Notes under the pieces: model-generated
The model's database searches: none
What the model saw: the letters and a program-made list of their open reading frames with translations, nothing else
Told to the model about the DNA's origin: nothing
In this document: piece after piece, positions 1-7,538 of the stretch
How positions within the stretch are numbered: position 1 is the first letter of the stretch
How the letters are laid out: each line of letters begins with the position of its first letter
Source of the DNA: JAWLBR01 sp041687495
GTDB taxonomy: Bacteria > Bacillota > Limnochordia > DTU087 > JAAYGB01
Direction of reading: 5' to 3'
NCBI GenBank assembly: GCA_041687495.1
Contig: JAWLBR010000039.1
Coordinates: 1 to 26,759 of the forward strand
Length of the DNA stretch: 26,759 nucleotides
Translations under genes and position numbers: made by a program

Positions 1-644
1 TTCGTCTCCACAACTCGATCAGTATGAAAGAAGCAAAGCAGTTGGCCATCGATATGCTTGTTAAGGTTGGTATCCCGGCTCCAGAGCAGAGAGTAGATGA
101 GTATCCCTTTCAGTTAAGTGGAGGAATGCGACAAAGGGCGTTGATTGCCATGGCGCTGGCGTGTAAACCGAAGTTTCTCATCGCAGATGAATCGACGACT
201 GCGCTGGATGTGACCATTCAAAAGCAGATCCTTCGCTTGATTCAGGGTCTTCAAGATGAAATGGGTATGAGTGTGATGATGATTACCCACGACTTGGGTG
301 TAATCGCCGATATTGCCCATGACGTTGTAGTTATGTATCTTGGCAAGATCATCGAGCGGGGTACAGTTCGTGATATCTTCTTTGACCCACAGCATCCGTA
401 TACAAAGGGCTTACTCAACTCGGTGCCTGTGCTTGGTCGCCGGAAACGCCTGACAGCAATTACCGGTACAGTGCCCTCTTTATACGATATCCCATCTGGC
501 TGTAGCTTCAAGGACCGTTGTCCCTATGCCATGGAAAAATGCAGTGAGGAACCGCCAGAATTTCGCATCGGAGATGAGCACTCTGTGAAGTGCTGGCTGT
601 TGGAAGGAGGTAGCGTTAGTGGCCCAACAACAGGCATTGCTTGA
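1..644 (+). CDS. Peptide/opine-type ABC transporter ATP-binding protein (DppD/OppD-like), 5' truncated
   Basis: This is the C-terminal part of a cytoplasmic ATPase that powers a DppBC-type importer. The reading frame is open to the window edge (first full codon at position 3), and the residues before the first ATG at 24 already look like the family, so the real start and Walker A lie upstream. Visible parts are the signature LSGGMRQR, Walker B with catalytic Glu (ADESTTALD), the H-loop histidine in MMITHDLGV, and the C-terminal oligopeptide-transporter extension (HPYTKGLL, then CSFKDRCPYAMEKC and a last Cys). The cysteine set is the one thought to bind an iron-sulfur cluster in this family. 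An oddity is Ser where nearly all relatives have Pro in DEPT. It overlaps the next gene by 26 bases, so the two are translated together. The solute cannot be told from the sequence. Confidence 0.93.
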   Translation, partial: RLHNSISMKEAKQLAIDMLVKVGIPAPEQRVDEYPFQLSGGMRQRALIAMALACKPKFLIADESTTALDVTIQKQILRLIQGLQDEMGMSVMMITHDLGVIADIAHDVVVMYLGKIIERGTVRDIFFDPQHPYTKGLLNSVPVLGRRKRLTAITGTVPSLYDIPSGCSFKDRCPYAMEKCSEEPPEFRIGDEHSVKCWLLEGGSVSGPTTGIA

Positions 645-1659
645 GGTTAAGAACCTAAAGACGTACTTCCCCATTCGCCGCGGCATCTTCCGCAAAGTGG
701 TTGGTCATGTCAAAGCCGTCAACGGTGTGAGTTTTGTCTTACATAAAGGTGAGACGCTGGGCTTGGTAGGGGAAAGTGGTTGTGGCAAGACGACTACCGC
801 TCGCAGCATTCTGAGACTCATTGAACCGACGTCTGGTGAGGTGTTCTACCATCGGGGTGGAGAAGCTATCGATGTTCTTGGGCTTGAGGGGCAGAACATG
901 AAAGATGTTCGCAAGGACATGCAGATCATTTTTCAGGATCCCATGTCGTCGCTGAATCCCAGGATGTTAGTCAGCGACATTATCGGCGAGCCCCTTTATA
1001 TATACGGTATGAAAAACAGAAGGGACAGGGAGGCCAGGGTAGCTGAGCTGTTGGAAGCAGTGGGTCTGCGGGCAAACTACATGCGGCGTTACCCCCACGA
1101 ATTCAGCGGTGGTCAACGCCAAAGAATCGGGATTGCCCGGGCTCTAGCGCTGAGGCCACAGTTGGTGATTTGTGATGAGCCAGTTTCGGCCCTGGACGTG
1201 TCCGTGCAGGCCCAGGTACTCAACTTATTGGAAGATCTACAGAAAGAATTCGGCCTCACTTACTTGTTTGTTGCCCACAATCTTAGCGTTGTTGAACACG
1301 TCTGTCATCGGGTCGCAGTGATGTATCTCGGTAAGGTGGTGGAGTTGGCTGAAACCGACGAGTTGTTCAATCGCTTCCTACACCCGTATACAGAAGCCTT
1401 GTTATCGTCAATCCCGGTTCCTGATCCAGACTATATCGGTAAAGACATCGTCTTAGAAGGGGATGTGCCAAGCCCAGCGAACCCACCGAGCGGCTGCTAC
1501 TTTCATCCCAGATGCCGCCATGCTTCCGATATGTGCAGACAGAAGGAACCTGAGTTTAGAGAGTGCGCCCCCGGTCATTTCTGCGCTTGCCACTTTTCTG
1601 AGCGGTTCATGCAGGAGGGGCTGGATCATCCAGCGTTACAGGAAGAACTGCAAGACTAG
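619..1659 (+). CDS. Peptide/opine-type ABC transporter ATP-binding protein (DppF/OppF-like)
   Basis: This is the second ATPase of the upstream transporter, 346 aa, full length for the family. The GTG start at 619 lies 8 bases after GGAAGGAGG (602-610). Walker A GESGCGKT is at residues 51-58, the Q-loop in IFQDPMSSLNPRM, signature FSGGQRQR from residue 162, Walker B Asp186-Glu187 and H-loop His220. The C-terminal extension has HPYTEALL and the PSGCYFHPRCRHASDMC cysteine motif. DppF-type rather than DppD-type is judged from the N-terminal FPIRRGIFRKVVG insert and SGGQRQR. It forms a heterodimer with the preceding DppD-like protein and is followed 22 bases later by a glycoside hydrolase. This suggests that the transporter carries a sugar conjugate rather than a peptide (inference). 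Confidence 0.95.
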   Translation: MAQQQALLEVKNLKTYFPIRRGIFRKVVGHVKAVNGVSFVLHKGETLGLVGESGCGKTTTARSILRLIEPTSGEVFYHRGGEAIDVLGLEGQNMKDVRKDMQIIFQDPMSSLNPRMLVSDIIGEPLYIYGMKNRRDREARVAELLEAVGLRANYMRRYPHEFSGGQRQRIGIARALALRPQLVICDEPVSALDVSVQAQVLNLLEDLQKEFGLTYLFVAHNLSVVEHVCHRVAVMYLGKVVELAETDELFNRFLHPYTEALLSSIPVPDPDYIGKDIVLEGDVPSPANPPSGCYFHPRCRHASDMCRQKEPEFRECAPGHFCACHFSERFMQEGLDHPALQEELQD

Positions 1660-1667
1660 TATGGGAC

Positions 1668-1673
1668 AGGAGG
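1668..1673 (+). promoter_or_regulatory. Shine-Dalgarno site that decides the GH116 start
   Basis: AGGAGG lies 2 bases before an ATG at 1676 and 8 bases before an ATG at 1682. An upstream in-frame ATG at 1661 precedes the site. Spacing favours 1682; the ATG at 1685 (11 bases) is the next best choice. Confidence 0.65.
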
Positions 1674-1681
1674 CAATGACG

Positions 1682-4210
1682 ATGATGGAAAATCCAAAGT
1701 GGCCAGTCTTAAACACATATGATCAAGACCACTTAACTCGGATCGCAATGCCCTTGGGTGGGATTGGCACCGGAAGTGTCTCTTTAGGCGGACGGGGAGA
1801 TCTGCGGGACTGGGAGATCATGAACCGCCCGGCCAAAGGCTATAACGGACAATCCCTCTTTACACTGTATGCAAAGACTGGCGAAGAAGAGGCTGTGACA
1901 AGGGCTTTGGAGGGGATCTTGGAACCTCCATATGAGGGCCAAAGTGGGGTCAGGACTCCGTATCATGGTCTGCCTAGGTTTCGCCACTGTCAGTTTCTCG
2001 CAGCGTACCCGTTCGCGCAAGTTCTTCTGTCGGATCCCGCGGTTCCCGTTGACGTGCGATTGGAGGCGTTCAACCCGCTGGTGCCAGCTAACGCTGATGA
2101 CAGTGGTTTCCCAGGCGCGGTCTTGAGATTTGTCTTGACCAACAAGACTGATCAACCGGTGTCAGCAACTGTCTGCGGCACCATGACCAATTTCATTGGG
2201 TTTGACGGGACAAATGGGGCTTCTCGGGGCAATGTTAACGAGTTTTGCAGGGATACTGGGCTGCAGGGTCTGTATCTTCGTTCTACTGGAGTCGCTCCAC
2301 AGGCAGAACAGTACGGAACGATGGCCCTTGTCACCACAGCCGATCGAGTGTCATATAAGCGCGCATGGCCAGGAGAGAGCTGGAATGGCGGCATCTTACA
2401 CTTCTGGGATGATCTGCAGGACGGAAAACTGGATGATAGTGATGCCGAGGAGGGCGGAAGTCCAATCGGGTCCTTGGGTGCTGAGGTTGAGATCGCGCCA
2501 AACGGGCAGCAGGAACTCACTTTCGCCATCTGCTGGCACTTTCCCAACCGACAGACTTGGACCCCTGGGACTACATCCGAAACGCAAGGCGACTGCTGCT
2601 CAACGGGGTGCTGCGCATCTGAAAGTGATCCCGACCGCGTGGGCAACTATTACGCCACCCAGTTTTCTGACGCCTGGGACGTGGCCAGGAAGTTAATTGA
2701 CCGACTGGAGGAGTTGGAAGACACCACCTTATCTTTCGTTTCTGCATTCTGCGGCAGCGATCTTCCGGATGTTGTCAAAGAAGCGGCTTTGTCCAATCTG
2801 AGTACCCTGAGGACACAGACGTGTTTTCGGACCGAGGACGGCCTCTTCTATGGTTGGGAAGGCTGTAATGACAACTCGGGATGCTGCCTTGGGTCTTGCA
2901 CCCATGTTTGGAACTACGAACAAGCGACGGCGTTCTTATTCGGGGGTTTGTCCAGGATGCTGCGCCAGGTAGAGTTTTTGCATGCAACTAATGATCAGGG
3001 GCTAATGAGCTTTCGAGTTTTCCTTCCCATCAAGCGAGCCCTAGAGCAGGCAAAGGCTGCTGCCGATGGACAGATGGGGTGCGTCATGAAACTCTATCGA
3101 GACTGGCAGCTATCTGGCGATGACGCGTTTCTGACAGCACTGTGGCCAAAGGCGAAAAAGACCTTAGAGTTCTGCTGGATTGAGGGCGGCTGGGATGCCG
3201 ATCAGGACGGGGTGATGGAAGGCTGTCAGCATAACACGCTGGACGTGGAGTACTATGGCCCCAATCCGTTGATGCAGGGATGGTACCTGGGAGCGCTGCG
3301 TGCTGCCGAGGAAATGGCGAATTATCTGGAAGACCAGGAATTTGCGCAACGATGTCGGAATTTGTTTGAGACAGGCAAAAAGTGGACTGATGCTAACCTG
3401 TTCAACGGAGAGTACTATGAGCAGATCGTTCAACCGCCACGAAGTAGGAAAATCGCCGATGGGCTGGCGGCCGGCATGGGTGCCAAAGATCAGGACGCCC
3501 CAGACTACCAGGTGGGTTCTGGCTGCCTTGTGGACCAGTTGGTTGGTCAATTCATGGCTCACGTATGTGATTTGGGGTACTTATTGGATGAGAGCAATGT
3601 CAGGAGAACTCTAGACAGCATTATGACCTACAACTTCCAAAGCGATCTGTTCGCGCACTTCAACCACATGCGGACCTTTGCCCTGAACGACGAATCTGGC
3701 CTTCTGATGTGTACCTTCCCCCGGGGAAACAGGCCGAGGACACCGGTTCCGTACTTCAACGAACTGATGACGGGCTTTGAATACTCTACTGCTGTGCACA
3801 TGCTGTATGAAGGTATGGAGTCTGAGGGGTTGGCGTGTATCACGGCAATTCGTGATCGGTATGATGGCCGGAAGCGCAATCCCTTTAATGAGGCTGAGTG
3901 TGGGAACCACTATGCCAGAGCCATGGCTTCATGGGCGGCGGTTCTGGCACTGACTGGCTTTAGGTACTCGGCCGTCACCAAAACGATGCATTTCGCCGAG
4001 CGCCAAGGCACGTTTCCCTGGTCGAATGGATCAGCCTGGGGGACCTGTTCGATACAAGACCACGATGGTCAATCAGAAGTTATGCTAGACGTCCTGTACG
4101 GTGGTCTGGACCTGGATTGCTTTGTGTTGAAAGGGAAGACATCTAGAGAAAGTAAGTTTGACAGCACCGCTAGGCTTTCGGCAGGTGAAACACTGCACAT
4201 GCTCTTGTAG
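1682..4210 (+). CDS. GH116-type (GBA2-like, DUF608) glycoside hydrolase, cytoplasmic
   Basis: This is an 842-aa protein with the two-domain plan of bacterial GH116 enzymes: an N-terminal beta-sandwich domain (opening near RIAMPLGGIGTGSVSLGGRG) and a C-terminal (alpha/alpha)6 catalytic barrel. Family members remove beta-linked glucose or xylose with retention of configuration. The candidate nucleophile is Glu393 in the WEG segment just before the CCLGSCTHVWNYEQ block. The candidate acid/base is Asp521 in HNTLDVEYYGPNP. Both are placed by motif position, not structure. Glu413 in WNYEQ is an alternative for the nucleophile. There is no signal peptide, so the enzyme would act on imported glycosides. 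A cluster DCCSTGCCA (residues 304-312) gives four cysteines in seven residues inside the N-terminal half and is unusual. The frame stays open upstream to 1463, but that part overlaps the ATPase gene and lacks a ribosome site. Length is close to characterised relatives (about 800 aa). Confidence 0.87.
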   Translation: MMENPKWPVLNTYDQDHLTRIAMPLGGIGTGSVSLGGRGDLRDWEIMNRPAKGYNGQSLFTLYAKTGEEEAVTRALEGILEPPYEGQSGVRTPYHGLPRFRHCQFLAAYPFAQVLLSDPAVPVDVRLEAFNPLVPANADDSGFPGAVLRFVLTNKTDQPVSATVCGTMTNFIGFDGTNGASRGNVNEFCRDTGLQGLYLRSTGVAPQAEQYGTMALVTTADRVSYKRAWPGESWNGGILHFWDDLQDGKLDDSDAEEGGSPIGSLGAEVEIAPNGQQELTFAICWHFPNRQTWTPGTTSETQGDCCSTGCCASESDPDRVGNYYATQFSDAWDVARKLIDRLEELEDTTLSFVSAFCGSDLPDVVKEAALSNLSTLRTQTCFRTEDGLFYGWEGCNDNSGCCLGSCTHVWNYEQATAFLFGGLSRMLRQVEFLHATNDQGLMSFRVFLPIKRALEQAKAAADGQMGCVMKLYRDWQLSGDDAFLTALWPKAKKTLEFCWIEGGWDADQDGVMEGCQHNTLDVEYYGPNPLMQGWYLGALRAAEEMANYLEDQEFAQRCRNLFETGKKWTDANLFNGEYYEQIVQPPRSRKIADGLAAGMGAKDQDAPDYQVGSGCLVDQLVGQFMAHVCDLGYLLDESNVRRTLDSIMTYNFQSDLFAHFNHMRTFALNDESGLLMCTFPRGNRPRTPVPYFNELMTGFEYSTAVHMLYEGMESEGLACITAIRDRYDGRKRNPFNEAECGNHYARAMASWAAVLALTGFRYSAVTKTMHFAERQGTFPWSNGSAWGTCSIQDHDGQSEVMLDVLYGGLDLDCFVLKGKTSRESKFDSTARLSAGETLHMLL

Positions 4211-4264
4211 CAAACCTAGATGCAGTTGGCTCAGCTTGTGCAAGTTTATAAGCAGTTGGTAAAT

Positions 4265-4276
4265 TGAGTCGACTCA
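4265..4276. promoter_or_regulatory. 12-bp perfect palindrome, operator-like
   Basis: TGAGTCGACTCA is a perfect 12-bp palindrome with a central CG, the type of symmetry bound by LacI-family dimers. Its last base begins the left arm of the terminator hairpin. No promoter was recognised next to it, so a regulatory role is only possible. Confidence 0.25.
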
Positions 4277-4323
4277 CACAAAAGCGAACAGTCCTCCGTC
4301 CGGGGGACTGTTCGCTTTTGTGT
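4276..4323 (+). terminator. Strong intrinsic terminator after GH116 gene (probably bidirectional)
   Basis: A 19-bp perfect inverted repeat has arms at 4276-4294 and 4305-4323. Two inner G-C pairs plus one G-T pair can lengthen the stem to 22 bp with a GTCC loop. The right arm ends in CTTTTGTGT and the left begins ACACAAAAG, giving short T- and A-tracts on opposite sides. It closes the upstream operon 65 bases after the GH116 stop and separates it from the next transporter operon. Confidence 0.88.
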
Positions 4324-4469
4324 ATAATCCCGCGGGAAGTCTGACTAATTACAGGAATTTAACAAGATAACAGGAAGTATTTGGATGTGATCCCCTGTGC
4401 CCTCGCCCAGTAGGTAGAGTCGAGGCGCTTCAAGATCGCAGCCGGTATCGTTGATGAGGAGGGGAAAAG
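4324..4469 (+). other. Leader region of second transporter operon, no gene seen
   Basis: These 146 bases follow the terminator and must hold the promoter of the second operon unless transcription reads through. ACAGGAATTT and ACAGGAAGTATTT are a weak direct repeat near 4349-4383. No convincing -35/-10 pair was found; TATAAT at 4323-4328 has no matching -35 and sits at the hairpin edge. Confidence 0.35.
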
Positions 4470-5483
4470 GTGCCTAACATTAGCCCTGTATTGGAGGTTA
4501 AGGGACTCAAGACATACTTTCAGACCGAGGATGGGGTTCTGCGAGCAGTGGATGACGTTAGCTTTTGTGTGGGGCGTGGTGAGACGTTGGGGGTTGTGGG
4601 GGAAAGCGGGTGCGGGAAAAGTGTGACCGCCAAGTCAATTCTGCAGCTGCTGCCAAGGCCCAAGGCCAAAATTGTTAGCGGAGAGATTCTGTACTACGGC
4701 AGTGGGGATACCCCTATCGATATTGCCAAACTGGATCCCCACGGAAACGATATGCGGAACCTGCGGGGAAATGAGATCTCTATGATCTTTCAGGAGCCGA
4801 TGACGTCGTTGAACCCGGTGTATACCATTGGCGATCAGATCATCGAGAGCGTGTGTCTGCACTTGGGGATGAACAAGAAAGCAGCTCGGCAAAGGGCAAT
4901 CGAGATGCTCGAGCGAGTGGGTATTCCAGACCCTGCCCAAAGGGTAGATCAGTATCCCCATGAGTTCAGTGGGGGCATGCGCCAACGGGCGATGATCGCC
5001 ATGGCCTTGTCGTGTAATCCCCAGTTTATCATCGCTGACGAACCAACCACTGCTCTGGATGTAACCGTAGAGGCGCAGATTATGAACCTGATGGCAGACC
5101 TGCAGCAGGAGTTTGGTATGTCTATCATGCTGATTACCCACGACCTAGGGGTGATTGCGGACATGGCCGACCGGGTTGTCGTCATGTACTCGGGCACTGT
5201 CGTAGAAACCGGCACCACTGAGGAGATTTTTCACAACCCGAGACACCCGTATACTCAGGGGCTTTTGGCATCGATTCCCAAAGTGGGCGAAGACCAGCGG
5301 CTGGTAGCCATTCCAGGAACCGTGCCTAATCTGAAGAACCTGCCGCCCAATTGGTGCTACTTTGCGCCGAGATGCACCAACGCGAAGGATCGCTGTGCTG
5401 CACGGCAGCCTCCCTTAGTTGAGTTGAGTTCCGGGAGAATGGTCAGATGTTGGTCCTGTGCAATGGAGGTGGAGTCGGCGTGA
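4470..5483 (+). CDS. Peptide/opine-type ABC transporter ATP-binding protein (DppD/OppD-like)
   Basis: This 337-aa cytoplasmic ATPase is the first gene of the second transporter operon. The GTG start at 4470 follows GAGGAGGGG (4456-4464) by 5 bases. Walker A GESGCGKS is at 44-51, the Q-loop in IFQEPMTSLNPVYTIG, signature FSGGMRQR from 166, Walker B Asp190-Glu191 in the standard DEPTTALD form and H-loop His224. The C-terminal extension has HPYTQGLLASIP and cysteines in WCYFAPRCTNAKDRC and VRCWSC. All nucleotide-binding residues are present, unlike the DEST variant in the first DppD-like gene. Its stop overlaps the next start by 4 bases (GTGA), so the pair is translationally coupled. Confidence 0.95.
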   Translation: MPNISPVLEVKGLKTYFQTEDGVLRAVDDVSFCVGRGETLGVVGESGCGKSVTAKSILQLLPRPKAKIVSGEILYYGSGDTPIDIAKLDPHGNDMRNLRGNEISMIFQEPMTSLNPVYTIGDQIIESVCLHLGMNKKAARQRAIEMLERVGIPDPAQRVDQYPHEFSGGMRQRAMIAMALSCNPQFIIADEPTTALDVTVEAQIMNLMADLQQEFGMSIMLITHDLGVIADMADRVVVMYSGTVVETGTTEEIFHNPRHPYTQGLLASIPKVGEDQRLVAIPGTVPNLKNLPPNWCYFAPRCTNAKDRCAARQPPLVELSSGRMVRCWSCAMEVESA

Positions 5484-6508
5484 AGAAGGCAGAGACAATT
5501 CTCGAGGTGCACGACCTAAAGAAGCACTTTCCGATTCGCAAGGGTGTATTCAAGAGCATCGTTGGCCAAGTCAGAGCTGTGGATGGGGTTAGCTTCAGTG
5601 TGAGGCAGGGTGAATGCTTGGGAATGGTTGGTGAGAGCGGGTGCGGCAAAACCACAACCGCCCGCTGTGTTGCCAGGTTGATAGCACCGACCAGCGGCAG
5701 TATCAAGTTCCGGGTCGGAAACTCGATGGTTGATCTTTCCGGTTTGAGCCGGCGGGAACTGAAGCCGTTTCGCCGGGATATCCAAACTGTCTTTCAAGAC
5801 CCGTATTCGTCCCTGGATCCCCGTATGACCATTCGAGACATCGTCTCAGAGCCGTTAAAGATTCAGGGTATGGGTTCTAGAAAAGAGTGGGACGAGAGGA
5901 CCGCGGAGCTGCTGGGGAAAGTTGGTCTGAGCTCCTCGTACATGAACCGTTACCCCCACGAGTTCAGTGGCGGTCAGCGCCAGCGGATCGGTATTGCCCG
6001 GGCCCTCACCTTGAATCCAAGATTGCTGATCTGCGATGAACCCGTATCTGCCCTTGACGTATCGGTTCAGGCTCAGGTGATTAACTTGTTGGCGGACCTG
6101 CAAGCTGAGTTTGGTTTTACATATTTGTTCATTGCCCACGACCTAAGCGTTGTCGAGCATGTGAGCAGTCGTATCGTGGTCATGTACCTAGGAAAAATCG
6201 TGGAGATGGCTCCCAGAAAAGCGATATTCGAAGAGCCGCAGCATCCTTACACTTCGGCTTTGATGGCCGCCATCGCCGTGGCCGATCCCAGTACGCGGAA
6301 ACGGAGAAGGGCGCTGGAGGGAAGTGTGCCCAGCCCAGCTAACCCTCCTAGCGGCTGCAGCTTCCACACCCGCTGCGCCTATGCGCAGGAGATCTGCCGA
6401 GAGCGAGAGCCGAAGCTCAGTGAAGTTGACGGGCGAGAAGGCCACTTTGCTGCTTGCCACTTCAGTCAGGAGCTGCAGTTAACCGGGTATAAGGAACGGA
6501 TCAGCTAG
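5480..6508 (+). CDS. Peptide/opine-type ABC transporter ATP-binding protein (DppF/OppF-like)
   Basis: This 342-aa partner ATPase uses the GTG start at 5480, chosen because GGAGGTGG (5465-5472) is 7 bases upstream and the protein then begins KKAETILEVHDL, matching its paralogue at 619. The frame is open back to 5447, but that extension lies inside the DppD-like gene. Walker A GESGCGKT is at 51-58, signature FSGGQRQR from 162, Walker B Asp186-Glu187 and His220, all at the same positions as in the first DppF-like protein. The C-terminal motif is PSGCSFHTRCAYAQEIC. The membrane permeases follow directly, so this pair is the energy unit of the complete transporter. Confidence 0.95.
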   Translation: MKKAETILEVHDLKKHFPIRKGVFKSIVGQVRAVDGVSFSVRQGECLGMVGESGCGKTTTARCVARLIAPTSGSIKFRVGNSMVDLSGLSRRELKPFRRDIQTVFQDPYSSLDPRMTIRDIVSEPLKIQGMGSRKEWDERTAELLGKVGLSSSYMNRYPHEFSGGQRQRIGIARALTLNPRLLICDEPVSALDVSVQAQVINLLADLQAEFGFTYLFIAHDLSVVEHVSSRIVVMYLGKIVEMAPRKAIFEEPQHPYTSALMAAIAVADPSTRKRRRALEGSVPSPANPPSGCSFHTRCAYAQEICREREPKLSEVDGREGHFAACHFSQELQLTGYKERIS

Positions 6509-6539
6509 TGGCGTCACCGGTTCGAAGGGAGGATGTGCA

Positions 6540-7523
6540 TTGACTAGTTACATCATTCGGCGATTTCTTTACATGGTTCCCACAGTGTTTTTGGTCTCAG
6601 TAATTGTCTTTCTCATCATTCAACTTCCGCCCGGGAGTTATGTTGACAACTACGTGGCTCAGTTGGAGCGGCAAGGTGAAACGGTGAGTCAGGAGTATAT
6701 CGCTGCCCTCGAGGCGAGATATGGGTTTGATCAGCCGATACATATTGCCTACCTAAAATGGGTCCGGGGCTGGTTTCGGCTGGATTTTGGTCGTTCCTTT
6801 ATGTGGAATACCCCGGTGCTTGACCTAGTGATGGAGCGGTTTGGCTATACGGTCTTGATCTCCCTCAGCAGCTTATTGTTTGTTTATGTCGTTTCTGTTC
6901 CGATCGCGGTCTATGCCGCTACTCACCAGTACAGCTGGGGAGACAACGTTGCGACCTTTCTCGGCTTCATCGGACTGGCGACTCCAAACTTCATGCTCGC
7001 TTTAGTCTTGATGTATCTGTTCTATACTCAGTTTGGCCTGACGCCAGGGGGTTTGGTTTCCCCGGTGTACCAAGAGCAACCGTGGAGTCTGGCCAAAGCT
7101 GTAGACGTTGTCAACCATCTTTGGATTCCAATCATCGTCATTGGGACCGCGGGAACCGCCGGGACCATTCGGGTTCTGCGGGCGACAGTTTTGGACGAGC
7201 TGGGCAAGGACTACGTCGAGGTTGCCAGGTCAAAGGGCCTCCGGGAAAAGGCGGTCCTGTACAAACACGTGTTGCGGGTCGCGATCAATCCATTGATCAG
7301 TCGGATTGTGTGGGAACTGCCGCAGATTATTTCTGGATCCACCATAGTTGCCACAGTTCTTAGTCTTCCGGTTCTGGGCGCACTGCTCTTGAGCAGCCTG
7401 CAAAGTCAGGATATGTATCTGGCTGGGACCATTATCCTGTTTCAGAGCATCCTGGTTGTCATCGGCGGCCTGTTGTCTGATGTGCTGTTGGCACTGGCCG
7501 ATCCCAGAATCAAGTTTGAGTAG
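6540..7523 (+). CDS. Peptide/opine-type ABC transporter permease (DppB/OppB-like)
   Basis: This 327-aa inner-membrane permease is one half of the translocation pore. The TTG start at 6540 lies 7 bases after AGGGAGG (6526-6532); the nearby GTG at 6535 runs into a stop. The protein opens with the family-typical SYIIRRFLYMVPTVFLVSVIVFLII first membrane segment, then a periplasmic loop, then several further hydrophobic segments. The cytoplasmic EAA-type coupling loop, near residues 224-245, reads DYVEVARSKGLREKAVLYKH and contacts the ATPases. The C-terminus LLALADPRIKFE is standard for the family. It sits 31 bases after the DppF-like gene and 15 bases before the DppC-like start. Confidence 0.95.
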   Translation: MTSYIIRRFLYMVPTVFLVSVIVFLIIQLPPGSYVDNYVAQLERQGETVSQEYIAALEARYGFDQPIHIAYLKWVRGWFRLDFGRSFMWNTPVLDLVMERFGYTVLISLSSLLFVYVVSVPIAVYAATHQYSWGDNVATFLGFIGLATPNFMLALVLMYLFYTQFGLTPGGLVSPVYQEQPWSLAKAVDVVNHLWIPIIVIGTAGTAGTIRVLRATVLDELGKDYVEVARSKGLREKAVLYKHVLRVAINPLISRIVWELPQIISGSTIVATVLSLPVLGALLLSSLQSQDMYLAGTIILFQSILVVIGGLLSDVLLALADPRIKFE

Positions 7524-7538
7524 AAAGGAGTGAGAACC

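Noticed and set aside
1463..1681. N-terminal extension of the GH116 frame
   Set aside because: It overlaps the ATPase gene and encodes no family sequence. The ribosome site at 1668-1673 supports a start at 1682.
4323..4328. TATAAT as a -10 box
   Set aside because: It sits at the edge of the terminator stem and has no -35 partner at 15-19 bases.
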